Part shown: one piece after another, positions 1 through 11,017 of the stretch
Layout: each line of letters starts with the position of its first letter
How positions within the stretch are numbered: position 1 is the stretch's first letter
Source: Liriodendron chinense
Taxonomy: Eukaryota; Streptophyta; Magnoliopsida; Magnoliales; Magnoliaceae
Direction: 5' to 3'
Length of the DNA stretch: 64,000 bases
NCBI GenBank assembly: GCA_003013855.2
Contig: ML058477.1
Span: forward strand, 2,046,001-2,110,000
Position numbers and translations under genes: made by a program
Notes under the pieces: model-generated
Told to the model about the DNA's origin: nothing
Database searches by the model: none
Seen by the model: only the letters and a program-made list of their open reading frames with translations

Positions 1-121
1 ATCGGTCTATATCCTTGCTTCTGGCTCAGCCATTGCAAGACACCTTGTGCTTCGGTCTTAGAGAGAAGTAAAGGAAGGAAGGACGAATTCTTTTTTCTTA
101 TTTCATTCTTTTAGGATTTGC

Positions 122-1868
122 ATGGCACATTGGGCTCAGGATTCTAATAACCGACTCATTAGTGAACGGGGAATAGTTGAAGGAATTGATAGAGAGCCAC
201 GTGCTAAGAGACATTTAAATTCTCCAATTTTGTCTGAAAGTATGGCTGCAAATCAACCCAACCCTATGGCCAATCAAAATCTGGGCCAAAACCAAACTGA
301 AACGGGAGATAATGTGGTTAAGAATGTTCCTCGACCCAGAACATTACGTGATTACTTACAACCAGCAAGAGCGAGCACCCCCTCATGTATAGTTTTTCCA
401 CAAAATGCAGGGAACATAGATTCGAAACCAGGAGTAACCAACTCCTCCCTAGATTCCATGGACTAGACAGTGAAAGCGCCTGTCAACACTTTAAGGATTT
501 TGATGAGGTGATAGCTACAATGCACTTTATAAATGTAACCGATGATGTGGTGAGACTCAAATTATTTCCTTTTACCCTTAAAGAGAAAGCTAAAGGTTGG
601 GTTCATGCATTAAGGCCAAGATCAATTGGCACATGGACTGATATGACTAGGGACTTCATTAAAAAAAAATTCCCTACTCACAAAACGATTATGTTGAGGC
701 GCCTTATCATGAATTTTGCCCAAAAGGAGGATGAGACCTTCTTCCAATGTTGGGAGAGGTTCAAGGACTTGTTAAATGCATGCCCACATCATGGTTATAA
801 AATTTGATGGGTAATAAGCTTTTTTATGAAGGACTGACTTCACCCGTGCGCCAATTCGTATAGATGATGTGTATTGGAGAATTCACGAATAAGGAAGCCG
901 AGGAAGCATGGGACTATTTTGATGAATTGGCCGAGAATGCACAGTCTTGGGATATATCTAGACCAACAAATTCCAAGACAAGCCAACAAAAGAAAAAGGG
1001 ACGAATTTATGCTCTCTCAGAAGAAGATAACATAAGTGCACGTGTGGCTAGCCTCATAAGAAAAGTCGAGGCCATGGAATTAAAGAAAGGAGAGTCGATC
1101 AACTCAAAAGACGTTGAAACTATTTGTGGAATTTGTGCCGGGAATCAACATGCAACACAAGATCGTCCCACAATTTCAGCAGTCCAAGATATTTTACAAG
1201 AACAATCAAATGCCATAAACAGTTATCAACGGACATTTAGTGCTCCAAACTCAAACACGTATAATTCTAGTTGGAAGAACCATCCCAACTTCAGTTGGAG
1301 GAATGGACCCACTGCGAATGCAAATAATACTCCTCAAGTTCAACTTTTACTAGGTCCATCCCTAGTAATTACACCAAAAGCTACGCTAGAGGAGATGTTG
1401 GGTGCATTTGTATCGGTTCAAGCTGAGTATAACAAGACTAATTCTCTGAAAATTGATGGGTTCATGCAAGAGCAATTGAAATTCAATCAAAATTCATCTC
1501 AAGCCATTAATGACTTGAAAGCCTCAATTGCTAGAGTTGAATCTCACCTCAGTGTTAGGGAGAAAGGCACACTTCCTGCCCAACCTCTTCCTAACCCAAG
1601 GACCCAATTTGAGATACAAGACGCAAGCTCATCCTCCCAACATACGGAGCATGTTCAAGCTATCACCACTTTGAGAAGTGAAAAAATAATTGACAAATCT
1701 AATCCGGTGAGGGCCCCAAAGCCTAATGATCTGAAAATTTTCAAAGAAGATGATAGCTCGATCAACACTTCACATGAGAAAGAACTGGAAAGGCAATACA
1801 AGCCGATTGTCCCGTTTCCACAAAGGTTGATTTCACCCAAACCTTTAGACAAAAACCTGAAATTTTAG
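122..1868 (+). pseudogene. gag: Athila element A gag, frameshifted
   Basis: Retrotransposon capsid-like protein that would coat the element RNA. The retrotransposon-gag domain is recognised from RLKLFPFTLKEKAKGWVHAL and FFQCWERFKDLLNACPHHGY. It is collinear with the gag of Athila element B (57379-58236, minus strand). Reading is spread over three frames: the ATG at 122, a switch near 430-450, stops at 805 and near 860, then a third frame to 1868. The downstream part carries VETICGICAGNQHATQD, a degenerate zinc-knuckle-like segment also present in B. A further one-base shift near 1850, in an A run, separates it from the protease. Confidence 0.85.
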
Positions 1869-2877
1869 AGGTTTTTAAGCAAGTGAAGATCAATATCCCG
1901 TTATTGGATGCTATAAAGCAAATACCATCCTATGCCAAATTTCTAAAGGAATTGTGTACAGTCAAAAGGAAACACAATGTTCACAACAAAGTACTTTTAA
2001 CTGAGAATTTGAGTGCTATTATCAGGCAAGAGGTGCCCCAAAAATACAAGGATCCGGGTAGTCCAACCATCTCATGCATTATAGGAGACTACCGGATTAA
2101 ACGAGCCTTACTTGATTTAGGGGCAAGTGTTAACCTCATTCCATACTCGGTTTATGAACGACTTGGATTAGGTGAATTAAAACCCACCAAAACCACACTC
2201 CAACTTGCTGATAGATCTATTTGTATAACGAGAGGAGTGATTGAGGATGTCTTATTCCAAGTTGATAAATTCTACTACCCAATAGACTTTATTGCCTTAG
2301 ATACACATCCCGTGATAGGCACCGGTGCTCAAATTCTCGTCATACTTGGCCGCCCTTTTTTAGCTACTTCAAATGCGATTATCAATTGTAGAAATTGGCT
2401 TGTACAAATGTCCTTTGGAAATATGACACTCGAGCTGAATATATTTAATTTATGCAAACAATCACCGGAAGTTGATGATGAGATCCACGAGATAAATTTG
2501 ACTGAATCATTCGTAGAGGATACATTCCCCTTGGCATTATATTCCAACCCTTTGGAGGCATTTATGGCCCACTCTTATGAGATAAAAGATGACATAATAT
2601 TAGAGATGGATGCCATTTTAGATGTGATGCCGGTACTTGATAACAAAAGATGGAGGGCACTATTTGAACAGTTACCCTTAAACAAGAATAAGCCCCTCCC
2701 ATCCAATATCAATATCAAGGCACCAATGCTCGACCTAAAACCATTACTGAGTGAGTTGAAATATGTATATTTAGGTCGAGATGAAACATATCCGGTGGTG
2801 ATCTCTTCCCACTTGGATGAGGAACAAGAGAGTAGGCTAATAGCCACTCTAATAGAGCATAAAAGTGCCATTGGATG
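1851..2877 (+). pseudogene. Athila element A protease and start of pol, cut by CACTA insertion
   Basis: Retropepsin-like aspartic protease region. The catalytic triplet appears as DLG in RALLDLGASVNLIPYSVYERLG, the usual Athila form, and the flap/psi-loop segment is ILVILGRPFLATSNAIINC. Reading continues through the linker ELKYVYLGRDETYPVVI to IEHKSAIGW, where the CACTA element begins after the target ATG. The protein resumes as SITDLKGIDPLICTH at 18971. The open frame running on to 2893 is only read-through into transposon sequence. Confidence 0.85.
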
Positions 2878-3190
2878 CACTACGCCAAAATAACAAAAAA
2901 ACGACGGATCAGGTTCGTCGTTAATAGTGATTAACGACGAACTTGGTCCGTCGCATGGTTACTCGTTTTTTTTGCAAGTCGTTAATTTTAAACGACGAAC
3001 CAAATCCGTCGGTAAAGTACGACGGATATAGTTCGTCGTTAAATAAACGACGAATATTCTCCGTCGTTAATCTCAAACAAGCGCCCCATTCAGCGACGGA
3101 TCCTATTTCACGATACGACGGATTATGTCCGCCGTAATATTAAGAAATATCTTAAAATATTAGCGACGGATTTGGTTCGTCGTTAATTTC
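2878..3190. repeat. CACTA left terminal and subterminal repeats
   Basis: Terminal inverted repeat followed by about ten copies of short ACGACGGAT / TCCGTCGTTAA motifs in alternating orientation. In CACTA elements such subterminal motifs are binding sites for the element's DNA-binding protein. The motif set ends near 3190. Confidence 0.88.
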
Positions 3191-4086
3191 CGTTTCAAAA
3201 ACTTTCGCGCGCTTTTGTTGCATTTCGAGTTTCTTGCACCTGATATCATAAGAATGCCATTCATATCAAAACATTGAAACAGTATAAACTTATTGAATAC
3301 ATCACTGAAACCAATAAAATGGAATTAACGGTTTCTAAGTCGCACATCCAATATTTCTAAGTCGGCTAATAGTAGAAATTCAGTACAAAAGCTAAACCTG
3401 GGCCTATTTGGGTGCAATTCTCATTCTGGTTAATGGTAAAATATGTATTAGTGATCATAATTTTTTGGTAAGGTTTAAAGATAATCTCTAATATATAATT
3501 ACAATTAACTAAAACGAGATAAGTAGCACCCAAACAAGCTCTTAGGCTAGCCAATTCTCGATTTCATCTGAGAGTGGTCAAGTACAAATACTAATTTGAG
3601 TCGAAATTGAACACATTTTGGCCCCAAGTCATGATTAAATTGTAATTTGTCTAGCAAACAAACACACCCTTAAAGCAGATGCAAGCATGAATTATTTTGG
3701 CTAGTTGATATGGTTGGTCTTGTAATATTCAAAACAACTATGGTTTTGGTCTTGGGGGTCTTCGGTGAGTGATGGAATTTTTTGAATTTTTTCTTTTTTT
3801 TGGATTTTTTCACATTTGGCTTGTGTTTGGCTTGATTTTGACTTGAATTTAGCCAAATTTGGAGCTCTTGGGTCTAGCTTGGTTTGGCTTGAAAAATGGC
3901 TAAGGCTAAAGAAATGACTAGGCTTGGACATGGCTAAGGGTAGAGAATGGCTTGTGGTTTGAGGGTTTAGGTAAGGCAAGGGTCAAGGAAATGGCTCCAT
4001 GCTTCATTAGGTTGCCAACCTGAGTGGCGTATCTACAAATATTAAAAGCAACATAACCATCCCTAGAAATCAGCATATTACATTAC
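3191..4086. other. CACTA interior, no recognised gene
   Basis: AT-rich DNA with no recognisable coding similarity. At 3800-3970 a run of GGCTTG/TTTGGCTTG-like words gives weak local repetition. The part just below 4086 is intron-like sequence continuing from the captured O-fucosyltransferase exon, with its donor at 4086/4087 on the minus strand. Confidence 0.5.
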
Positions 4087-4922
4087 CTGCGACGGCCTTC
4101 CACGACTTTGGCCATATTGCCATCATTTGTAGGAACAAAGATGTCACTCTCTAGTGACGCCAAATAATCTAGCGCCGCAATCTGAGATGAGTGGTTCTGG
4201 AAAAGCCTCCAATCCGAAGATTCCAACAGTGTCTACTTTCTCGCCTATTTCATTGAATTAAAGTAGTATGTAAGAGCAAGAAGGACGGGATATCTGGGAA
4301 GTGAAGTGTAGAGCATTGAAATTTACCCAGCAACACAACTTTTGAATCTCTATGGGTAGGCCATTATTGGCAAGACGGGCATCGGTCTTCTTCAAATGCA
4401 CAATTTTATACTTCCGTATCAATGGGAGAATCTGCTCATAAATGAATAGAATCACAAGCTGTCTTCATGTGTAGACTGAAAGAAAACAAAGGAAGCTTTA
4501 CGACAAATAGTAAACTGACCTAATTAAGGTAGTAAGAAATGCTGGACCAACTGATGGGTGGCATGGAATATACCATTCCTAGCTTCACTCCTCGTTAGCC
4601 TTAGCGGTAGTTCTTCAGGTATCCAAACTTCTTCTCTCAAGGAAGTAATGAAATGGTCCACATCGAATGTCTTTGAACTGACTACCATAACAGGTAATAC
4701 TTATAAGGAAATCTAGGCAACAAGACGTGAAATATGAGTCATATGGCACTTCCAAAGAAACACCTCATCAGTAATCTTAAAAACTTGCACGATTTTGACA
4801 ACTATTGTAATCATAAGAACTCAACAACATACCTTGGATCAGCCCATAATGAGGTTTTGTCCAGCTTAGGAACTGTAAGCATCACATTTAAATATCTTGT
4901 AATGGCAACCATATCACAAATC
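4087..4922 (-). pseudogene. Captured O-fucosyltransferase gene fragment (four exons with introns)
   Basis: Minus-strand exon pieces in the correct N-to-C order of a plant GDP-fucose O-fucosyltransferase-like protein. Exon 4922-4833 encodes ICDMVAITRYLNVMLTVPKL and continues DKTSLWADP, then a GT donor. Next, about 4690-4560 encodes FDVDHFITSLREEVWIPEEL. About 4470-4310 encodes EQILPLIRKYKIVHLKKTDA and QKLCCWVNFNALHFT. Then 4217-4087 encodes NHSSQIAALDYLASLESDIF and VPTNDGNMAKVVEG, then a donor. The middle of the protein, between the third and fourth pieces, is missing, so no active enzyme is possible. Introns are retained, so capture was at DNA level. It lies next to the DRP2 piece in the same orientation. 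Confidence 0.82.
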
Positions 4923-5029
4923 TGCAGTAGGGTGAAAAATGGGAGAGCCCATGAGCAAATAATTCTGATATATCAAAGGCTAAAATGATTGTTAAGCCAA
5001 AAGGAAAATAGTGATGCTAAAAATGGGCA

Positions 5030-5391
5030 AACCATATTCAGAAGATTGCATTCCTTGCCAGGAGCTCCCTTTGAAGGCTGCATAACACTTCTTATCTTGT
5101 TTATCCACTCAACCTTCTCTTGCATACTCTCAGCTTCAAAAGAATGGCGCTCTGGGTATTAGCTCACAAACAATGAAAAAGAAAGGAGGAGAAGAAAATA
5201 AAATAAAAGGAGAGAGACAGAATAAATATTCAAAAGGGAACAAACCTTTCAAAACAGTTTTATAAGGAACCTTGCTAGTAATCTTGAACACATGACCTTG
5301 ACCTTTTCCTGTATCTAGTCCATTTGCCTTCTTATCTTTGGAACTTTCCTGGAGGTTCATCGTCATCTAGAACCTCTTCTATATTACACTC
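5030..5391 (-). pseudogene. Captured DRP2-type dynamin fragment (PH-domain region)
   Basis: Two minus-strand exons match the linker and PH-domain part of plant dynamin-related protein 2. Exon 5391-5246 reads ECNIEEVLDDDEPP and, after a one-base shift, SSKDKKANGLDTGKGQGHVF then KITSKVPYKTVLK, ending at a GT donor. The second exon, about 5151-5030, reads EAESMQEKVEWINKIRSVMQ then PSKG. The intact family member is a GTPase acting in clathrin-mediated endocytosis; only the lipid-binding-domain region is present here. The frameshift and lack of any GTPase domain make it a fragment. Confidence 0.82.
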
Positions 5392-5403
5392 CTGCAGAGA
5401 CAA

Positions 5404-6345
5404 TATATTAGACAGAGCAGAAGTGTAATGATTGGAAGGATTGTGTAACTAGGGATCAAAAGAGCCTTTATTTCTAAAATTCCTGAAATCTTCAAATTTA
5501 AAAAACCATGGCACTATTATCATTGCAAAAGCAAGTGTACAAACGATTTCTTTCAAGTATCAGAATCATACCTTCACATAATAGGCCCAAAGCATCTATA
5601 TTCCAAAGGAATAAAAAATAGAAAAATAAAAAGACAACTCCAATATCCTTAATGACAGAGACAATCCCTTAATTTTAAAAATGACTGAAAAAGCTAGCAT
5701 GAGAGTTCTAATTTTTTATCTTAGCCTTTCGCAAAAAAGGATCGTAAAACCGATCCCAAATAGCTAGGACAAGGTTATGATTATGACTAAATAATGCCTT
5801 ATCAAAAATACCCAAGATATACACATTCTTGTCCTTACATGACCAAAATACCATCTATCCAATCATTTCAAATTTTGCAAAAATGCTCCTAGAAATGGCT
5901 CCAAAAATTATAAAAAGGTCCTTCTACAAAGTACGTACAGAATAAAGAATCCTTCTTTTTCCAACAAATCATGTGCTTCCACTTGAGCAACGGTTCAACA
6001 AAACTATTGGGAATATAATTCAGGAATCATCAGTGTAATTTCTGTTTATGACTTCTAAGTGGGCCTTGCAATCTGGATGGTTGGACTTACATGTGTGACC
6101 CTAACCTGTGAACTATCCAAAGGCTAGTATTTACTTCTTCAATGACAACAATATGTCCAAAGTTGGAAATGAAAGCCTGACTTTCAACACAGTGCACCAA
6201 TGTAAAGTATGGGAGATGACAGTAGCACTGAAAAAAATGATGATCCAAATATTCCTATTGAGCAGTTTTTTTTTCTTTAATGTTAAGCAATTTATTTACA
6301 AACACCAAGCATTTTAGTTACCTTTGGAAAATAGGACAGTCAAGG
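5404..6345. other. CACTA interior; possible SINE/RTE 3' tail near 5700-5800
   Basis: No gene recognised. At about 5715-5790 the words CCTTTCGCAAAAAAGGATCG and CCCAAATAGCTAGGACAAGG, followed by an ATTATGATT-like tail, resemble the 3' end shared by some plant SINEs and RTE-type LINEs. No 5' part or target duplication was identified, so this is tentative. Confidence 0.35.
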
Positions 6346-6351
6346 ACAATC

Positions 6352-6468
6352 ACTAGTAGTTATAGAGCCACCCGGCGAATTTATAAACAGTTTGATCTCT
6401 TTCTTCTGGTCTTCAGCATCCAGAAATAAGAGCTGGCTGATAAGCAGATCCGCAGTCATGGCATCCAC
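6352..6468 (-). pseudogene. Captured ClpP/ClpR protease exon
   Basis: One minus-strand exon-like segment with an AG acceptor at its high-coordinate end encodes VDAMTADLLISQLLFLDAED then QKKEIKLFINSPGGSIT. This is the conserved N-terminal core of plastid ClpP/ClpR subunits, including the FINSPGG strand-loop near the substrate channel. The catalytic Ser, His and Asp segments lie downstream in the family and are absent here. No neighbouring ClpP exon was found within 1 kb on either side. It is the third unrelated host-gene piece in a row on the same strand. Confidence 0.78.
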
Positions 6469-6469
6469 C

Positions 6470-8187
6470 TACTCATCAATAAAAAATAAAAATAAAAACC
6501 ACAAGGCAACTGACTACCTTGAATGCTCAATGTTCAAATTCTTACGAAGGAAAAAAGCAAAACACAACAAAAACTGCATTTGGCACATGTTTGCTGAAGT
6601 AAGATGCAAAAGCAGAATTGCCGATGCATGGCTGTCGAAAAGTCATAAGCTAAACATCTTGTGCTCTATGATTACCTGGAAAATGAATAACAATAACATT
6701 GATACCAACTATTTATACAATATTACTGCCACTTTTGTAGACAATTTAGCGATCAGGAAATTTCCCGATGATCAACAAATAACATCTGAAAAAATAAGAA
6801 TAGACATCAATGGCAAGACAATGACCACAACAAAAACCAACTCCACAGCTAAACGAGCTTATGAACCCATAAATTACTTATGCGACTTCTAATTGAAATA
6901 TAACTCCACTTGGAAAATTTGGAAGTAACAAGCCATTGAAAAATTGAGACAAGTGTTCTAAGAGACTGTATCCACAAATTTCTCAGGTGAACTTCACAAT
7001 GAACAAAATGCTTAGCTGCACACATTAACAAGCTTTATTTTTACCAATAAATGTATTAGAAAGAAAACAAGAGAGATGAACAACTGAAAACAAAACAAGA
7101 GAATGAAGATGACATCAGATCATCCTGACCCAAAAAGCTTGGATTTTATAAATCACTTACCTCCAAAATGTTAAATGCCAACCAGACCCACTAAATGCTT
7201 CAAAGAAATAGTTGTATCTCTGTATCTAAATGAACCACGTATACAAATCATCCCCCACTCAACAAGCAAGATTTTCATCATCTACACTAATTTTAAAAAA
7301 GAAAGCAGTCAACAAGAGATTATTTGCAAATAGTTTAGGGGCTTACAATAACATGGGTATAGTTGGTGACGTGTATGTGTGCCCTTTTCCAAACACTTCT
7401 TATATATTCATCTTGGGTAATCTTATATGAGTCATGGTCCTAACCTTCTTCATGCTTTTTTACAGAATTGGTACGCTTACAGGAGGATACTTCATCAATT
7501 GTTCTTGGCATTCCTCTTCTCCTCACAAGACCATCATACTTAAAAACAAAAATAAAAGATGGTACTTAAGAACTCACCTTTTTTTATGGATCCACCCCTT
7601 TTTTCTACTTTTGGCAATGGAAATGTACTTTAGTGGGAATGTAAATCAGTGGCTATCTGGTAATAAATCATCTTCAACCCAATAAACAAACAAACAAAAA
7701 AGGGAATTTGCAATTCCCACCTTCCTAATATTGTCACTTCTACTTCAAACCCAACAAGGGTAATTTGGTCAATCAAAAGAACATGAAACACACTCACAGA
7801 GAGAACTTGTGACTACATTACCGTTGTGGAGGGGTAAAAATTACATCCTCCGTAAGGCATAAAAATGAAATTTGTCAAAGATCTTAAAAACAATGAAAGA
7901 AAACAAAAATCAAATCCAAAGCAATGAATAATAATAATAAGACCGAAAACGAGAAACCTATAAATCACTCAACAACCCTAAAACCCTAACTACCATTTTT
8001 TTTTCTTTTTTTCTTTTTTCTTTTCTTTTTTTGAAAAATGAAAGCCATATCCTAAATCTCTTACACATCATTCAAACAGTATCTGAAAGCTACCATATCC
8101 ACTTGCATTTTTATGCTACTCTAGTCTAAGTAGTCTAAGATATCTTGGGGGTGTCACCTTGTTCAGTTCCAGCATGGTTTACATGAT
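6470..8187. other. CACTA interior, no recognised gene
   Basis: AT-rich, intron-like DNA. The open frame at 6392-6892 on the plus strand is the shadow of the ClpP exon plus non-coding DNA. A minus-strand segment near 7460-7550 (RRRGMPRTIDEV) looks exon-like, but I cannot name it. A pyrimidine-rich stretch lies at 8000-8030. Confidence 0.45.
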
Positions 8188-8192
8188 GGTTC

Positions 8193-10199
8193 TGAAATTG
8201 GGTCGGGTAGTCTAACACGACACCCTATGCATACACGTGCGGAAGCTTAAAGAGCAACTAGAATTATGGCTAAACCTATAGGAGGGGGGTGATTAGGACC
8301 TTTTTAAAATCTTTTTGCCTACTTAACAAATTTAACAAATTGAACTGCGTAAGCGATAACACTTTGGCTTCCAAGCCTAAGTGGGTCCAAACAAAAGACT
8401 AGCATATGATAAAAGCTATAAACAACCTAGTCTAAACAAGCATAGATTAATTAAATGATTAAGCTAATGAAGAACCTAATCTATGCTACTCAAATAGACT
8501 TGAGTGAGGATGGATCAAGAAATGCTCAAGTCAACATGAGGTAGTGAAAGTACATCTTGTGAGTGTGGATGCCTATCAAGTGCCTAGCATACATTCCTAA
8601 CTAAGCATTCATAATTAACCAATTAAATGCAATGCATTAAAGAGAAATGTGCTCCAATACAATCACAAACACAAGGATGTATAATGGTTCGACTACTTGT
8701 CTACTCCACTCCCGGTTCAAGTACTCAACCCCTTTGAGCACACCGGCATTCACTGGGGAGTTTAAATCTGGTTCCTCCCGACCAAGGTGTTTTAACTCGG
8801 ATCCACCCAACCGGGGAGTTTACAGGTTCCTTCCAACCTACACGTTTGCACCCGTGTTGGTGGCTCCCCCTTGGAGACTTTGTTTTAGGCCCGACTGACG
8901 TGCCAAGGAACGGCTGACGTCCCTAGATTTTAGGCCCAACTAATAGGCCAAGGATCGGCTAACGACCCCGGGGCGAGTTTGTCAAACAAACTCTACACTC
9001 AACTCCCACAGGGAATTGAGTGGATGGACTCTTAACAAGACAACCTTACTTGTCGGATTGAGCCCCTTGTTGCGCCGTCTTGGGTTGCTTCTTCTCGCTC
9101 TCCCGTGCTTGAATCAGCTCCCGTTGTGCTCCCTCGATCTTTGACGCCGCCGCTTTGCCAAGGCTTCAGCTCCAACGATCAGCTACCTTGCATGTGATGC
9201 TCCATTGGAGATGCCCAAGGTGCTAGGGAATGGTGAATCCTCTACAAATGGTAGGAAATGGGTTTCCTAGAGGAATGCACCTATATGGACTCCTAGGTAG
9301 TGTTTAGACAAAGGGTTTAACTATCATCAAGGTGTCTAAACCCTAGGAATCAAGAGGGAACAAGTCCTATTCTCAAGATGCCATTGAATGGCCCAAGCTT
9401 GTGATGAAAACACAAGGAGAATGGCTTGCTATGGGTTTGGGATAGAGCCTCTAATGATCTCTAGCAATGGTGGCTTCTATCTCCTCAAAATCTCCTCTGT
9501 TAGCTCAAAAAACGAATCCCCCTTTTAAATAGATTTTCTTCCAATGGTAAAAAAACGGGCAGAGTCTCGTATCTCCGATTGATCGGAAAAATGGTCCGAT
9601 TGATCGGAGCCCAGTCTGATTAATCGGAGACATTTTCGATTGATCGGAAATCCATCCAGTGAAGTCTCTGGAGGATTTTTCGATTGATCGGAACACAGTC
9701 CGATTGATCGGACAACCCCTTCCGATGGATCGGAGGCATGTACGATTGAACCGAAATATGTCCAGTGGATTTTTAAACTTTTCTGGAACAATTTTCGATC
9801 AATCGGAACTTCTCTCCGATTGATCGGAGTCCTATCGGAGCCAGTGTCCGATTGATCGGAGTCCTATCAGAAACTGCTGTTTGAGCCTATTTGATTATAG
9901 CAGCTTCCACTTCTTTAATTAGTCTAATTTATCATGTTTTTCATGGAGTTCTAAGACTAGTGATGATGATTAAAGGTATACCTAGTTGGTGCAAGTCATC
10001 TAAGAGGTTATGGGTTAGGTTTTGGTCAAGGCAAGGCACACCAAGGCATCACTTTTACCTGTTTCTTCTTCCTTGCTGCAGCCGGTCCGTCTTGAGTCTT
10101 CGTTCTTCGTCTTCATTAAGCTCAACCGACACTAGACCCACTGACCTAAGTAATTGACAAACAAGGTGCACTAGTATGCCACAGAAAAGTGCACTAACA
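8193..10199 (-). repeat. 3' LTR of the TR-GAG element
   Basis: About 2007 bp, near-identical to 12193-14147 except for scattered substitutions and an extra stretch of roughly 50 bp near 8430-8510. A likely minus-strand TATA-like box (ATTTAAAAGG) lies near 9520. It carries a cluster of CCGATTGATCGG motifs. The 83-codon open frame at 8647-8898 is duplicated only because the LTR is, and is not taken as a gene. Confidence 0.92.
9581..9865. repeat. CCGATTGATCGG palindrome cluster in LTR (left copy)
   Basis: About a dozen copies of the near-palindromic word CCGATTGATCGG (arms CCGAT/ATCGG around TG), or one-base variants, at irregular spacing. The same cluster recurs at 13529-13815 in the other LTR. 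Confidence 0.9.
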
Positions 10200-11017
10200 A
10201 TCTCCCCCTTTGTCAATTACTTACAAAAACTAACCTACCAAAAAAAATACATGTACAAGAGATTACATTGATGTAAAATTAAATACAGGACTCTTGACAT
10301 GCCTAATCTAAGCAGCTCCTCTTCAGTTTGCTCCCCCATAACCTGTCAATCCCTGCATCACAAAACATAGCAAACTAGTTTTGGTGGGACTTGATCTTTC
10401 TACCCCTTTTTGTCAGCAATTGACAAACTATTCTCTCCCCCTTAATGATATATCAATAAGGTTAAGGTAAGAGAAGATAGTATGTCGCAGTTATGACTAT
10501 AAGCACATGCTAAAAAGGAGAGTATAGGGTGCATGATCTTTAAAACATGGAGCATGCTAAGGAACATGATTAACAAGAAAATGTAACTATCTAATCATAG
10601 TTAATCATGCAAAATTGGTCATCTATGATATACTTTAAGCATTAAAGCTCAAGGGCTTATAGCCCAATCAACCAACCTCCCCAAATGGTATATCAAGACC
10701 AATACTAAGCAAAGATTAGCATACAATGAAGCATAAAACTCAAGATGATTAACTAATCTAAGCATGGTGATAATCTAGCAAGCAAATATATCAATTAAAA
10801 GCAAGGCTAAATTATCAAAATTGGGCTCATGAGGCTTGAATCCTCTGATTTGCCCATACACACATAAATGAGGCTGAAATCCTCAGATTTTCCTATTAAA
10901 GCATTTCTAGCTACCCTCACTAACTATGATTAGTTTGATTTGCCTAAGGGTAACTAATTTCCTCAACACCCTCATAAAATATAGCATGAGGTGAGGGGTT
11001 GGGAACTCCTTCTACTC
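10200..11017. other. TR-GAG 3' untranslated region
   Basis: Non-coding DNA between the gag stop and the 3' LTR. The sequence next to the LTR, CAATCTCCCCCTTTGTCAAT on the plus strand, reads as a G-rich purine tract on the element strand (AAAGGGGGAGA). It is the expected polypurine tract at 10201-10215. Confidence 0.7.

Noticed and set aside
6392..6892. 166-codon plus-strand open frame in the CACTA interior
   Set aside because: No motif; it overlaps the ClpP exon read on the other strand.
8647..8898. 83-codon open frame found twice (also 12596-12847)
   Set aside because: It is duplicated only because it lies in both LTRs; no motif or start context supports a gene.
9581..9865. Repeated CCGATTGATCGG units resembling a CRISPR array
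   Set aside because: Spacing is irregular, the sequence lies in an LTR of a plant retrotransposon and recurs in the partner LTR; no cas genes.
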